Source: JACNIV01 sp965370415
GTDB lineage: Bacteria > Cloacimonadota > Cloacimonadia > Cloacimonadales > TCS61
DNA length: 64,000 nt
Reading direction: 5' to 3'
Assembly: GCA_965370415.1 (NCBI GenBank)
Contig: CBDUTJ010000006.1
Span: 32,857 to 96,856, forward strand
Each line of letters starts with the position of its first letter. The first letter of the stretch is position 1. Of the stretch, positions 7,722 through 16,476 are shown in pieces. A program made the translations under genes and the position numbers. Below the pieces are notes generated by a model that did no database searches, was not told the origin of the DNA, and was given only the letters and a program-made list of their open reading frames with translations.

Positions 7722-10172
7722 ATGAGTTTTAAAAAAATACAATTCCAGCACCTGCTGGCTTCGGTGCTGAAACCTGCTCGTTATATTAACCAGGAATTGA
7801 ATAGTTATTCAAAATCACCTTCAGACAAAACAGAGAATTTCTGCCTGGCTTTTCCTGATGTTTATGAAGTTGGTTTTTCACATCTCGGACTAAAGATATT
7901 ATATTCAATTTTAAATAAAGAACCGGATTGTGTTGCAGACCGTGTTTATGCTCCCTGGCCGGATTTTGCTGAACTCCTGAAAGAAGAGAACATCCCGCTT
8001 TTTGGAATTGAAAGCACAGTAGCTCTGAAAGATTTCGACCTGATAGGTTTCACCTTACAAACAGAGCTTACTTTCACGAATGTTTTATATATGCTCGACC
8101 TAGCGCAAATTCCGCTTCTTTCCACAGAGCGACGTGAAAGCGATCCAATCATCTTTGCCGGTGGACCTTCTGCAACTAATCCACAGCCTATGGCAGATTT
8201 TTTCGATAGCTTTTTGATAGGTGATGGCGAAGAAGTAATACTCGAGATCAAGAACTGCCTTAAAGAAACTAAAAATAGTTCTCGACTAGAAAAACTGAAA
8301 GCACTCAGTCAAATTGAGGGAGTGTACATTCCGGTTTTGTATAATGCACAGTATGGCAAAATAAAAGCTCGTAAATTCATGGATTTTGATAACCCGAAAA
8401 AAACACATGATAATCAACTTGTTCCCTGGGTAATGCCCACTCATTACCGCTATGTTTCGGAGATCATGCGGGGTTGTTCTCGCGGTTGTAGATTCTGCTT
8501 TGCAGGAATGTTCTACCGTCCTGTAAGGGAACGAGACCCAAAAGTGATCTTAAAGAACTTGCAGAAAGAAGTAAAAAAATACGGTTGGAATGAAGCTGCT
8601 CTTACTTCCCTCTCTTCCAGTGATTACAGTTGTATCAAACCTCTTTTAATGGAAATCTATAAAAACCTGAATAAAGCCAGCCTTTCGCTACCTTCATTGC
8701 GAGTCGACAGCATCGATGATGAACTAACTACACTGATGAATGCCATGCGTCAGACAGGACTTACTATTGCCCCGGAAGCCGGCAGTCAGCGGTTGAGAAA
8801 TATCATTAATAAAAACATTTCGCAGGAAGAGATCTTCCGCAGCGTGGAAATAGCATTGAAAAACGGTTGGCAGCTCATTAAATTTTATTTTATGATAGGA
8901 TTGCCATTTGAAACTGATGAAGACATCGAAGCAATCATTAAACTTATAAATGACATCATACTACTTTCCAAAAAGAAGCTGAGAATAAACATAACAGTTT
9001 CTCCATTTGTACCCAAGCCTTTTACTCCATTCCAATGGGCAGAAATGGAAAACAAAGATGAACTTCTCCGTAAAGCAAAATGGATAAAAAATTCATTTAG
9101 AAGTTATAAATTTATCAAGATAAAATACCACGATGTGGAATCATCTCTGCTGGAATGCGTGATGGGTCGTGGTGGACGTGAAGTGGGAAAACTTATCTTT
9201 CAAGCTTACAAAAACGGAGCAATATTCGATGGTTGGAATGAGCATTTCTGTTTTGAGAACTGGGAAAAAGCAGCAGAAAAAATCGGGATGGATATCACAG
9301 CTTACACAAAACAAATTCCCTTTGATAGTCAACTTCTCTGGCATAATATCGATATTGGCATCACAGAAGAATTCCTGCTTTCCGAATGGAAAAAATCTGA
9401 ATCAGAGGTAACAACTGAGGATTGTAAAACTGGAAAATGTACAGACTGCGGTGTATGTACTAAAGAAATTTTTCCAAGATACGTTAAAGAAATCCCCACA
9501 AAACCCGTGGAATTAAGAAAACATGTAAGCGATAATTCACCTAATATTCATTACCGGGTTTTCTTTAGCAAAATGGGAAAAATCTGTTTTGTTCCGCATC
9601 TCGATCTTGCCCGGATGATCTACAATATAATGCGCGCTTCCGACTTACCGATAGCCTATTCACAGGGATTCAATGTGCGTCCGATTCTCAGTTTTGGTCC
9701 CCCTCTTCCCCTGGGTATGCAGGGTCGCAATGAGTATTTTGATTTCATCCTGAAAGAAGAAATGGATACCGGATTTCTATATTCTGAAATCGGTAAAGTA
9801 ATGCCACCACAATTAAAATTGAATAACATCGAACCTATACCATTAAAAGCGATGCGAGCTATGAGCTATTATGTTTTTGAAAAAATATCCGTGATTCTTC
9901 CAACAGAATTTGCGGAGTTGTTTGAAAAGGAAACTGCTTCTTTTCAGAAATGTTCAGAACTCCTTTTTACCCGCATCAGGAAGGAAAAAGAACGAACTGT
10001 AGATCTAAAAGAAATAGTTCAAACCCTTAATTGGACAGGTGAAAAACTGGAGATCATAAAAAAGATAGTCGGTGCCAGTATTTTTGATGTTTTAGAACAG
10101 GTTTATAAAACCAGAAGAAATAAAACTAATAAGTTTGAGATTATTCGCGAAGAATTGATTTCTGATGAATAA
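7722..10172 (+). CDS. B12-binding-type radical SAM protein fused to DUF2344 domain
   Basis: 816 residues; the start at 7722 (MSFKKIQFQHLL) lies just after the RodZ-like stop. The N-terminal part (about 1-200) resembles the cobalamin-binding-like domain of TIGR03960 proteins (FAGGPSATNPQPMADFFD, GDGEE). A radical SAM core follows with CSRGCRFC near residue 250 for the 4Fe-4S cluster and EAGSQRLRN later. After a cysteine-rich linker (CKTGKCTDCGVC) the last 210 residues match TIGR03936/DUF2344 (YRVFFSKMGKICFVPHLDLARM). The two parts are separate neighbouring genes in many bacteria, often near RNase G. The reaction is unknown. Confidence 0.88.
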   Translation: MSFKKIQFQHLLASVLKPARYINQELNSYSKSPSDKTENFCLAFPDVYEVGFSHLGLKILYSILNKEPDCVADRVYAPWPDFAELLKEENIPLFGIESTVALKDFDLIGFTLQTELTFTNVLYMLDLAQIPLLSTERRESDPIIFAGGPSATNPQPMADFFDSFLIGDGEEVILEIKNCLKETKNSSRLEKLKALSQIEGVYIPVLYNAQYGKIKARKFMDFDNPKKTHDNQLVPWVMPTHYRYVSEIMRGCSRGCRFCFAGMFYRPVRERDPKVILKNLQKEVKKYGWNEAALTSLSSSDYSCIKPLLMEIYKNLNKASLSLPSLRVDSIDDELTTLMNAMRQTGLTIAPEAGSQRLRNIINKNISQEEIFRSVEIALKNGWQLIKFYFMIGLPFETDEDIEAIIKLINDIILLSKKKLRINITVSPFVPKPFTPFQWAEMENKDELLRKAKWIKNSFRSYKFIKIKYHDVESSLLECVMGRGGREVGKLIFQAYKNGAIFDGWNEHFCFENWEKAAEKIGMDITAYTKQIPFDSQLLWHNIDIGITEEFLLSEWKKSESEVTTEDCKTGKCTDCGVCTKEIFPRYVKEIPTKPVELRKHVSDNSPNIHYRVFFSKMGKICFVPHLDLARMIYNIMRASDLPIAYSQGFNVRPILSFGPPLPLGMQGRNEYFDFILKEEMDTGFLYSEIGKVMPPQLKLNNIEPIPLKAMRAMSYYVFEKISVILPTEFAELFEKETASFQKCSELLFTRIRKEKERTVDLKEIVQTLNWTGEKLEIIKKIVGASIFDVLEQVYKTRRNKTNKFEIIREELISDE

Positions 10173-10182
10173 TACAAGCTTA

Positions 10183-10527
10183 TTAAACTTCGGAAGTTTG
10201 GGTTAAAGAAAATTTTGTCTTTAATTCAATTAACATATTTCTAAATTCCGTTTTTAATTTATATATTCCCCTCTTTTCATCTTTCATTATTCTATCAACC
10301 ATAGTAATAATAACTTTTTTTCTAGAAGCTTTAGTTTTGTCATTTTTAGTTTTATTAATTATGTTTATAGATTCATTTATTATTCTAATTTTATTATCTA
10401 ATGATCGTTTGCGGAAATTTGATTCTTTGATATTGCATTCTTTGCAAAGCCCTCTATTGTTAAGTTGAAAGATAAAAAATGCTTTTTTACATAATTTGCA
10501 TTTTTTTATCATTTTCGTTTTAGTCAT
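10183..10527 (-). CDS. Small zinc-finger-like hypothetical protein
   Basis: 114 residues from the ATG at 10527; AAGGAGAGAGAAAGG lies upstream. It has paired CxxC motifs near the N-terminus (CKLC, then CKEC about 18 residues later), suggesting one zinc site, and a lysine/arginine-rich helical remainder. No known family is recognised. The last codons (QTSEV) are formed by a perfect 15-bp palindrome, suggesting a repeat inserted at the 3' end. It lies convergent to the radical SAM gene. Confidence 0.55.
   Translation of the reverse strand: MTKTKMIKKCKLCKKAFFIFQLNNRGLCKECNIKESNFRKRSLDNKIRIINESINIINKTKNDKTKASRKKVIITMVDRIMKDEKRGIYKLKTEFRNMLIELKTKFSLTQTSEV
10186..10200. repeat. Palindrome AAACTTC-G-GAAGTTT
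   Basis: A perfect 15-bp palindrome inside the end of the zinc-finger gene. The same core occurs twice after phoR (20218-20250) and in imperfect form after pstS1 (26130-26145). Confidence 0.8.
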
Positions 10528-10685
10528 CCTTTCTCTCTCCTTATGAAGACACAACTCGTAAGTTGCCCCTTCAATTTAATTCCAGCCAGCTATTATGTGT
10601 CGTGTCAGGCCATACAGAAACTTAATAATAATACCACTAATAACAATACGCAAAAGCCAGATGAGAATTTGTTTTGTTGAGAATT

Positions 10686-11048
10686 TTAATGTTCCAGCCA
10701 ATCCAGATCATATTCGATTCTATCGTAATCACCATGAGAAGATAAATCAAAGAAAATAGCATCATCAACTGCCGACATACCTGCTCCAATATCAGCACCA
10801 TTCGCAAAGTAGGCAAAGCCTGTATCAATTATTGTGCTTCCGCTTATTGCTTTAACATCACAACTTACATTATAACCGGTTTTATTACCAGTATTTTTAA
10901 CAGTTATCTCGATATAGGGGCAATCGTAACTTGTCATGCCGGTTGAAATGTTAACAATTTCAAAATCAGCGGATTTTTCGTTTTCATCGCAACCGGTAGA
11001 TGCAAATGTCAGGACAATTATCATAAACAGTAAACATATATTTTTCAT
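10686..11048 (-). CDS. Small lipoprotein with CARDB/FxLYD-like domain
   Basis: 120 residues. AGAGGAGG precedes the ATG and a lipoprotein signal ends in STGC at about residue 20. The mature part (FEIVNISTGMT, YIEITVKNTGNKTGYNVSCDVKAI) looks like a beta-sandwich of the CARDB/FxLYD type found in cell-surface proteins. No enzymatic motif is visible. It is the first of four consecutive minus-strand exported proteins (10.7-13.2 kb), each with its own strong ribosome site. Confidence 0.7.
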   Translation of the reverse strand: MKNICLLFMIIVLTFASTGCDENEKSADFEIVNISTGMTSYDCPYIEITVKNTGNKTGYNVSCDVKAISGSTIIDTGFAYFANGADIGAGMSAVDDAIFFDLSSHGDYDRIEYDLDWLEH

Positions 11049-11101
11049 TTGTTGCCTCCTCTTAAAAATGTCACGGATTTGGCATTTTTAAATTGCTGCA
11101 A

Positions 11102-11578
11102 TTAAAAATCCATTTCATCAGAAGCATTGCTAAGCTTTTCAATAAGTGTGTTTCTGGATTCCTCGAAGCTGGTTAATGCTCTGGTGATTTCTTTTTTGTT
11201 CGGATAATAGCCATTATCTTCATAAGTACCCAGATCATAAACGAGCTTGATCCTGTTTTCATTAAAAAGTATTTTCAGAGTGTAATTTAAATGAAACGAT
11301 GAGAGACCAACCTTTACCTTTTGTAGCAGATTTAAAACGATTTTTCCTTTTTCAGGCTCATCCGTTTCAATTATATCTTCGATCTTTTTTGTGTAAACAT
11401 CCTTCATTTGACTTAAATAGAATTCCTTAACAACTGGATAAGTGACGTTCATCAAGCTGTCGGCTGTAATAACAAATTCGTAATGACCCTCACCTTTTGG
11501 CATTTTAAATGCAGTTGCACTTAGAGATACCGCTGATACTATGACCAGCAGCATGATAAGAATTAACATCTTTTTCAT
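11102..11578 (-). CDS. Exported DUF4468-like protein
   Basis: 158 residues with a Sec signal (MKKMLILIMLLVIVSAVSLSATA). The mature part, with VVKEFYLSQMKD, KIVLNLLQKVKVG, and FHLNYTLKILFNENRIKLVYD, resembles the DUF4468 group of periplasmic proteins with a TBP-like fold; this is a pattern match by eye. A perfect 28-bp palindrome and a second inverted repeat lie in the gap upstream (11599-11663). The function is unknown. Confidence 0.65.
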   Translation of the reverse strand: MKKMLILIMLLVIVSAVSLSATAFKMPKGEGHYEFVITADSLMNVTYPVVKEFYLSQMKDVYTKKIEDIIETDEPEKGKIVLNLLQKVKVGLSSFHLNYTLKILFNENRIKLVYDLGTYEDNGYYPNKKEITRALTSFEESRNTLIEKLSNASDEMDF

Positions 11579-11598
11579 TTTAAATCCTCCCTTTTGTC

Positions 11599-11663
11599 CC
11601 GGCGTAGCCTTGGCGAAGCCGGATTGTTTTTTTTTGTAAGGGCAACTCGTGAGTTGCCCTTAC
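11599..11663. repeat. Two palindromes in intergenic gap
   Basis: Positions 11636-11663 form a perfect inverted repeat with arms GTAAGGGCAACTCG/CGAGTTGCCCTTAC. Positions 11599-11622 form an imperfect one with CCGGCGTAGCC/GGCGAAGCCGG. A partial copy of the first (CAACTCGTAAGTTGCCC) lies at about 10553-10569. Confidence 0.8.
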
Positions 11664-11701
11664 ACGCTGATATAAAAAAGTGTCACGGGTTTGGCATTTT
11701 T

Positions 11702-12196
11702 CTAATTGCTTGCAACGATTAATATGATAGCAGTTATTGCAACACTAATTCCAATACTTGTACCCCAAATATTCCACATTGTTTTGCGGACTCCATGAAT
11801 TTCATTAACCTGTAACTGTGTAAGATACAACTGGAATTCACGATCTGTCATTTCGTTAATACCGTCTTTTGTCAATTTACCAGGTGTAAATAAGCTAAGG
11901 TCTTCTTTTGTTTTTGAGATCAATTCTATAACGTCCTGAGATCCAACCCAATTTTGCATGAAATCCTTTTTCTTGTATATCAGCCCAGTTACCGGCTGGT
12001 TGCCCTCGTTCTTAATTTCCTTAACGAGATCTCGATTGATCAAATAGATATTACCGTCTGAATTCAGATAAATTTGATCACTCTTTTTACCAACAATTTC
12101 ACCCTTTAATGTGCGCCCATCATTAAGAATAACCGACTCACCCCAGATTATTGTGAACATGAACAATAGCACGATCATAACTAATATCTTTTTCAT
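11702..12196 (-). CDS. Exported protein with C-terminal membrane helix, unknown function
   Basis: 164 residues from the ATG at 12196, chosen because AAAAAGGGGAGGAAC lies just upstream and a signal sequence (MKKILVMIVLLFMFTIIWG) follows. Residues 20-60 (VILNDGRTLKGEIVGKKSDQIYLNSDG) form a short beta module like SH3/Sm-type 'define-and-respond' repeats seen in secreted bacterial proteins. A second helix (IGISVAITAIILIVA) closes the protein. No family assignment is made. Neighbouring genes also encode small exported proteins. Confidence 0.6.
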   Translation of the reverse strand: MKKILVMIVLLFMFTIIWGESVILNDGRTLKGEIVGKKSDQIYLNSDGNIYLINRDLVKEIKNEGNQPVTGLIYKKKDFMQNWVGSQDVIELISKTKEDLSLFTPGKLTKDGINEMTDREFQLYLTQLQVNEIHGVRKTMWNIWGTSIGISVAITAIILIVASN

Positions 12197-12256
12197 TTTG
12201 TTCCTCCCCTTTTTTGGACAGCTCACAGAGTTATCCCTACGTAATTAATACCTATG

Positions 12257-12384
12257 TTTGGCAAAGCTGAGCTTTGCGTTCAATTACGTTCCCAAGTGCA
12301 ACTTGGGAACGAGTTAAAAAACTCACTCTCCATACATCTTAATTGTGTGAAAAAAAGCGTTCCCACGCAGAGCATGGGAACGAG
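12257..12384. repeat. Three REP-like palindromes
   Basis: Inverted repeats at 12261-12277 (GCAAAGC/GCTTTGC), 12287-12311 (CGTTCCCAAGT/ACTTGGGAACG) and 12358-12382 (CGTTCCCACGC/GCATGGGAACG, one internal mismatch). The latter two are followed by AGTT, giving CTCGTT when read on the other strand. No gene is seen between 12197 and 12399. Confidence 0.85.
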
Positions 12385-12399
12385 TTAATATTATATTTT

Positions 12400-13176
12400 C
12401 TATTTAAACTCCACAGTAATTTTCTCATTCATTTCATTTTTAAAGCCCGGAGCATTCTGCATTTTATCTTTCATTTCTTTTTCACTAACATTATCGCTGG
12501 ATGAAAATATCTTCATGTATTCATCATTGGTCATCATTTCATCAAAATCCATTTCAGAAATCGTAACCACATTTCCATCTACGAACATAGCATTGGAATC
12601 TGTTATCTTACCATCGAACTTGATCTTGAATGACAGCTTCATGCCTGCATACATTGCTTTTACCATTTCAATCGACTGTTGTTGATCTTCTTCGCTGAGG
12701 GGTTCACCTGTTTCTTCTGTATATTCTTTACCTGCGGGTTCTTCTTTTTCCGGTGGAAAAATAATAGTAAATTGTGAAGTTTTTCCTTTATTGAAATCAA
12801 AAGTAATATACTCTATTTCTGCTGGCATCCCGGTGCCCTGCACAGCTTTTGCTGCCAGGTTCGTCTCCAGAGTCAGTTTTGTGATATCGTCAAAAGCATA
12901 AACAGCCATATAGCCTTTCAAACCGTTTTCCTCGATCTCTTTGCTGGATACATAACTCACATTTTTGCCAAATGTAACTGCATCGGCTTTAAGCTTCTCT
13001 ACATCATGCAGGCTTTGGCCTCCCATATTTTTTCCCATTTCAGTTGTAACTAAAAATTTTTCTTCGATTGTTCCACTACCGTCTTTTTTTACGTTGATAG
13101 TTCTATGCACCTGGAAACATCCACTTAATAAAACTAAAATTGAAAGCAATAATGTAAAATTTCTGATACTTTTCAT
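12400..13176 (-). CDS. Lipoprotein, unknown function
   Basis: 258 residues. GAGGAGG precedes the ATG; the signal ends LLSGCFQ with the lipid-bearing Cys at about 20. The first mature stretch (VHRTINVKKDGSGTIEEKFLVTTEMG) is typical of a group of bacterial lipoproteins that contain this 'INVKKDGSG' strand pair. The rest is mixed alpha/beta with a Glu/Lys-rich C-terminus. No catalytic motif is seen. It has its own candidate promoter and is divergent from gltX. Confidence 0.7.
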   Translation of the reverse strand: MKSIRNFTLLLSILVLLSGCFQVHRTINVKKDGSGTIEEKFLVTTEMGKNMGGQSLHDVEKLKADAVTFGKNVSYVSSKEIEENGLKGYMAVYAFDDITKLTLETNLAAKAVQGTGMPAEIEYITFDFNKGKTSQFTIIFPPEKEEPAGKEYTEETGEPLSEEDQQQSIEMVKAMYAGMKLSFKIKFDGKITDSNAMFVDGNVVTISEMDFDEMMTNDEYMKIFSSSDNVSEKEMKDKMQNAPGFKNEMNEKITVEFK

Positions 13177-13203
13177 TTTTCCTCCTCAATATTTTTTTTC
13201 ATG

Positions 13204-13235
13204 TTTACAAAATAAATTGATTTTCTGATTGTCAA
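13204..13235 (-). promoter_or_regulatory. Candidate promoter, 12400 lipoprotein
   Basis: TTGACA on the minus strand (13235-13230), 20-nt spacer, TGTAAA (13209-13204), 27 nt before the start. It is divergent from the gltX promoter. Confidence 0.4.
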
Positions 13236-13269
13236 ATCAAATTTAACAGTAACAATATATAAATTCCAG

Positions 13270-13301
13270 TTGACATACCAAATAGTTTATGAATCTTAGA
13301 A
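13270..13301 (+). promoter_or_regulatory. Candidate promoter, gltX operon
   Basis: TTGACA at 13270-13275, 20-nt spacer, TTAGAA at 13296-13301, 25 nt before the gltX start. Confidence 0.4.
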
Positions 13302-13326
13302 ATAGATTTTAAGTAATGGAGAATCA

Positions 13327-14766
13327 ATGAATAACGAAATCAGGGTACGTTTTGCACCCAGTCCCACGGGCTACTTGCATGTGGGAAGTTTGCGAACAGC
13401 ATTATATAATTATTTATACGCGAAAAAAACAGGCGGGGAATTTATACTTCGCATTGAAGATACAGATCGCAGCCGTTATGTGGAAGGTGCTGTAGAAAAT
13501 CTGATAGAAACACTTCAAGCAGTTGGTTTGGAATGCGATGAAGGACCCGATAAAGGTGGAGATTTTGGACCATATTTCCAATCCAAACGGACTGATATTT
13601 ACAAAAAATACGTCCGGGAACTCCTGGATAAAGATGCAGCTTATCATTGTTTCTGCACAGAAGACGATCTAAAAAAAATGCGGGAAGAACAGATAGCAAA
13701 TAAAATGGATATACGCTACGATGGCAGGTGTAGAAATCTTTCTGAAGAACAGATTCAGGAAAACCTGGATCAGGGTAAACTATTTGTTATACGGGCAAAA
13801 ATACCAACAGAAGGTGAAGTTGTTTTCTTTGATATTGTACGGGAAAGAATAAGCATCAAGTGGAAAACTGTGGACGATCAGGTACTTATCAAATCGGATG
13901 GCTATCCCACCTATCACCTGGCAAATGTAGTGGACGATCACCAGATGGGAATTACTCACGTAATTCGCGGTGAAGAATGGATATCCAGTGTTCCTAAACA
14001 TCTTTTCCTTTACAATGCTTTGGGTTGGAAACCACCCAAAATGTGCCATCTTCCTCTTCTATTAAATCCCGATAAAAGCAAGCTCAGCAAACGCCAGGGA
14101 GATGTGGCAGTGGAAGATTTCCTGAAAAAAGGTTATCTGCCGGAAGCTCTTTTGAACTTCGTTGCTCTTCTGGGCTGGCATCCTGCTGGTGATCGCGAAC
14201 TTTTCACGTTGGATGAACTCGTTCAAGAGTTTTCGTTGAAAAGAATTAGTAAAGCCGGTGCGGTGTTCGATATGGAAAAATTGAACTGGATGAACGGACA
14301 CTACCTGCGTGATCTTGAACTGGGTTACATTGCGATAAAAGCCAAACCGTATTTTACAGAAGCAGGTTTTGATATCAGCGATAATGAAAAATATCTTAAA
14401 ATAGTAGATGTAGCCAGGAATAGAATATCAACGCTTTCAGAGATCATCGAAGCAGCAAAACCGTTCTTTACTGTTTCAGCATATTCAGATGAAGACCGGA
14501 AGATCATTGACAATGAAAATTCGCAAAAATTATTTACTTTCTGGCTGGAAAATCTGAAAGCAATGGATTCTATTACCGAAGAAAATGTAAACCAGCTTCT
14601 TAAACAAAGCACGGAAGAACTGAGCATCAAGGGAAAAGATCTTTATTTTCCGTTACGTCTTGCTTTATTCGGTAGTGTTCACGGTCCTGAACTTCCGGTG
14701 ATCTTTGATATTCTTGGTAAAAATGAAGTTATCAATAGACTTCAAAAATTAGTTAAAGGGATCTAA
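13327..14766 (+). CDS. gltX: Glutamyl-tRNA synthetase
   Basis: 479 residues, a class Ic synthetase charging tRNA-Glu. The HIGH-type signature is in RFAPSPTGYLHVGSLRTALYN and IEDTDRSR, and the KMSKS-type loop is KLSKRQGD. The C-terminal anticodon-binding helical domain is complete. GGAGAA precedes the start. Because a true glnS follows 1.7 kb downstream, this enzyme is probably discriminating for tRNA-Glu. It heads a plus-strand run through GNAT, holB, glnS and phoB-phoR. Confidence 0.97.
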   Translation: MNNEIRVRFAPSPTGYLHVGSLRTALYNYLYAKKTGGEFILRIEDTDRSRYVEGAVENLIETLQAVGLECDEGPDKGGDFGPYFQSKRTDIYKKYVRELLDKDAAYHCFCTEDDLKKMREEQIANKMDIRYDGRCRNLSEEQIQENLDQGKLFVIRAKIPTEGEVVFFDIVRERISIKWKTVDDQVLIKSDGYPTYHLANVVDDHQMGITHVIRGEEWISSVPKHLFLYNALGWKPPKMCHLPLLLNPDKSKLSKRQGDVAVEDFLKKGYLPEALLNFVALLGWHPAGDRELFTLDELVQEFSLKRISKAGAVFDMEKLNWMNGHYLRDLELGYIAIKAKPYFTEAGFDISDNEKYLKIVDVARNRISTLSEIIEAAKPFFTVSAYSDEDRKIIDNENSQKLFTFWLENLKAMDSITEENVNQLLKQSTEELSIKGKDLYFPLRLALFGSVHGPELPVIFDILGKNEVINRLQKLVKGI

Positions 14767-14767
14767 T

Positions 14768-15337
14768 ATGAAATATTTCAAAAAACTGATCGGGAAAAAA
14801 TGTTATCTATCTCCCATTAGCGTGGATGATGCAGAGCAGTATTGCGAATGGATAAACGATGCGGAAGTTAATAAATTCATGGTCTTTTCTTCGCATCAGA
14901 TCGGCATTGAAAAAGAAAGAACTATCCTGGAAGACATGATAAAAAGAAATGCTCAGATCTTCGCTATCATCGACATTAAAAAAGATGAACTTATCGGGAA
15001 CTGCAGTTTATTCGATATTGATCATCTCAACATGAAGGCAGAGTTTGGCATTTTCATTGGAAATAAAACTTACTGGGGAAAGGGTTATGGAACCGAAGCA
15101 ACCATGCTGATATTAGATTACGGTTTTAATATTCTGAACCTGAACAACATAATGCTTAGAGTTTACAGTTATAATAAAAGAGGAATTCGTTCTTACAAAA
15201 AATCCGGCTTTAAGGTAATTGGTAATCATAGAGAAGCCAAGATAATCGGTAGTAAAAAATACGATGAAATATATATGGATATCCTTGCCAGTGAATTTAA
15301 AAGCATCTACATAAAGAAGATAATGGACAAAAAATAA
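14768..15337 (+). CDS. GNAT family N-acetyltransferase (RimJ/RimL-like)
   Basis: 189 residues. The acetyl-CoA binding motif is visible as EFGIFIGNKTYWGKGYGTEA at about 100-119, followed by LDYGFNILNLNNIMLRVYSYN and a final KSGFKVIG strand, as in RimJ/RimL-type acetyltransferases. The gene begins one base after the gltX stop, so it is in the same operon. The acceptor substrate is unknown; relatives acetylate protein N-termini, amino sugars or small amines. Confidence 0.85.
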   Translation: MKYFKKLIGKKCYLSPISVDDAEQYCEWINDAEVNKFMVFSSHQIGIEKERTILEDMIKRNAQIFAIIDIKKDELIGNCSLFDIDHLNMKAEFGIFIGNKTYWGKGYGTEATMLILDYGFNILNLNNIMLRVYSYNKRGIRSYKKSGFKVIGNHREAKIIGSKKYDEIYMDILASEFKSIYIKKIMDKK

Positions 15338-15340
15338 ATT

Positions 15341-16465
15341 ATGTTCAATAAAATAAAAGGTCAGGATAAAGCGATCTCAATTTTAAAACGAGCAATGGAG
15401 AACGATAAGATAGCGAATACTTATCTTTTCTACGGACCGGATGGAATAGGAAAATTCACAACTGCTCTATATTTTGGAATGGCATTAAATTGTCATGCTA
15501 CATTAGATAAACGACCTTGCGGAGCCTGTTCGTCCTGCAAGAAATCTTTAACATTTTCGCATCCGGACCTGATCTACGTCTTCCCTTTTCCCAAAGAAAC
15601 AAACAAACCGGATATTTCTATCGACAGAGAGATCAAATCCGAAAAAATACTGGAAGAGTATACAAACTACATCGAGAATAAGATCAAAACCCCCTGGAAA
15701 GAGTTCTTCTTCACCAAAAATACCGGAATTCGCATCGCCAGCATCAGGATGCTGGAACACAGGATACAATTAACTCCCAATGAAGGAACTTATAAAATAT
15801 GTATCATCGAGGATGCTGATCAAATGACCACTCAAGCAGCAAATGCTTTCCTGAAAACCCTGGAAGAACCTCCATCGGATACTATTATCATTCTTACTTC
15901 TTCCAGACCGAATTCACTACTGCCTACTATTACATCTCGTTGTCAACAGATACCATTTGTACCGATTGCCAGAAAATTGATAGAACAGAAACTGGAAGAA
16001 AATAAATCACTGGAAAATATTGAAGCTAAAATGTATGCCCGTATTGCCAATGGTAACATGGAAAAAGGACTTCGTCTGGTGGAAGAAGGAAGAATAGAAA
16101 CCCGCGAACAGACAGTTGAATTCCTGCATATCCTTATAAATCAGAACGATCTCAGTTTCCTGGATTTTGTAAGCCGATATAGAAGTTCAAAGATGCTGAA
16201 TAAACTTACAGAAATGATATTACACCTGATAATCTGGATTAGTGATATTTCTTATTTCAAGCATGCTCATTCCGAGATCGTTAATCTGGATAAAACCGAT
16301 ATGATCGAAACACTTTACCAGAAAAATTCGGATGTAGATGAATATGCTTCCGACCTGATAAACTTCCTGGAAGAAATGCTGCGCAAAATCGACGGTCACG
16401 TGAACCAGCAACTGGTTTTAATAGCAATTTATAATAGGCTATCAAAAACGTTCTTTCCCGGATAG
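15341..16465 (+). CDS. holB: DNA polymerase III delta' subunit-like ATPase
   Basis: 374 residues. It has the AAA+ clamp-loader layout: GPDGIGKFT as Walker A at about 30, a zinc module with Cys in PCGACSSCKKS, IIEDADQMTTQAANAFLK as Walker B region, and TLEEPPSDTIIILTSSRP with the SRC-type sensor TSRCQQIPF. These mark the clamp-loader delta'/DnaX-like family that loads the sliding clamp. Length and lack of a long tail fit HolB rather than DnaX. It starts three bases after the GNAT gene. Confidence 0.88.
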   Translation: MFNKIKGQDKAISILKRAMENDKIANTYLFYGPDGIGKFTTALYFGMALNCHATLDKRPCGACSSCKKSLTFSHPDLIYVFPFPKETNKPDISIDREIKSEKILEEYTNYIENKIKTPWKEFFFTKNTGIRIASIRMLEHRIQLTPNEGTYKICIIEDADQMTTQAANAFLKTLEEPPSDTIIILTSSRPNSLLPTITSRCQQIPFVPIARKLIEQKLEENKSLENIEAKMYARIANGNMEKGLRLVEEGRIETREQTVEFLHILINQNDLSFLDFVSRYRSSKMLNKLTEMILHLIIWISDISYFKHAHSEIVNLDKTDMIETLYQKNSDVDEYASDLINFLEEMLRKIDGHVNQQLVLIAIYNRLSKTFFPG

Positions 16466-16476
16466 GAGAATAAGCA

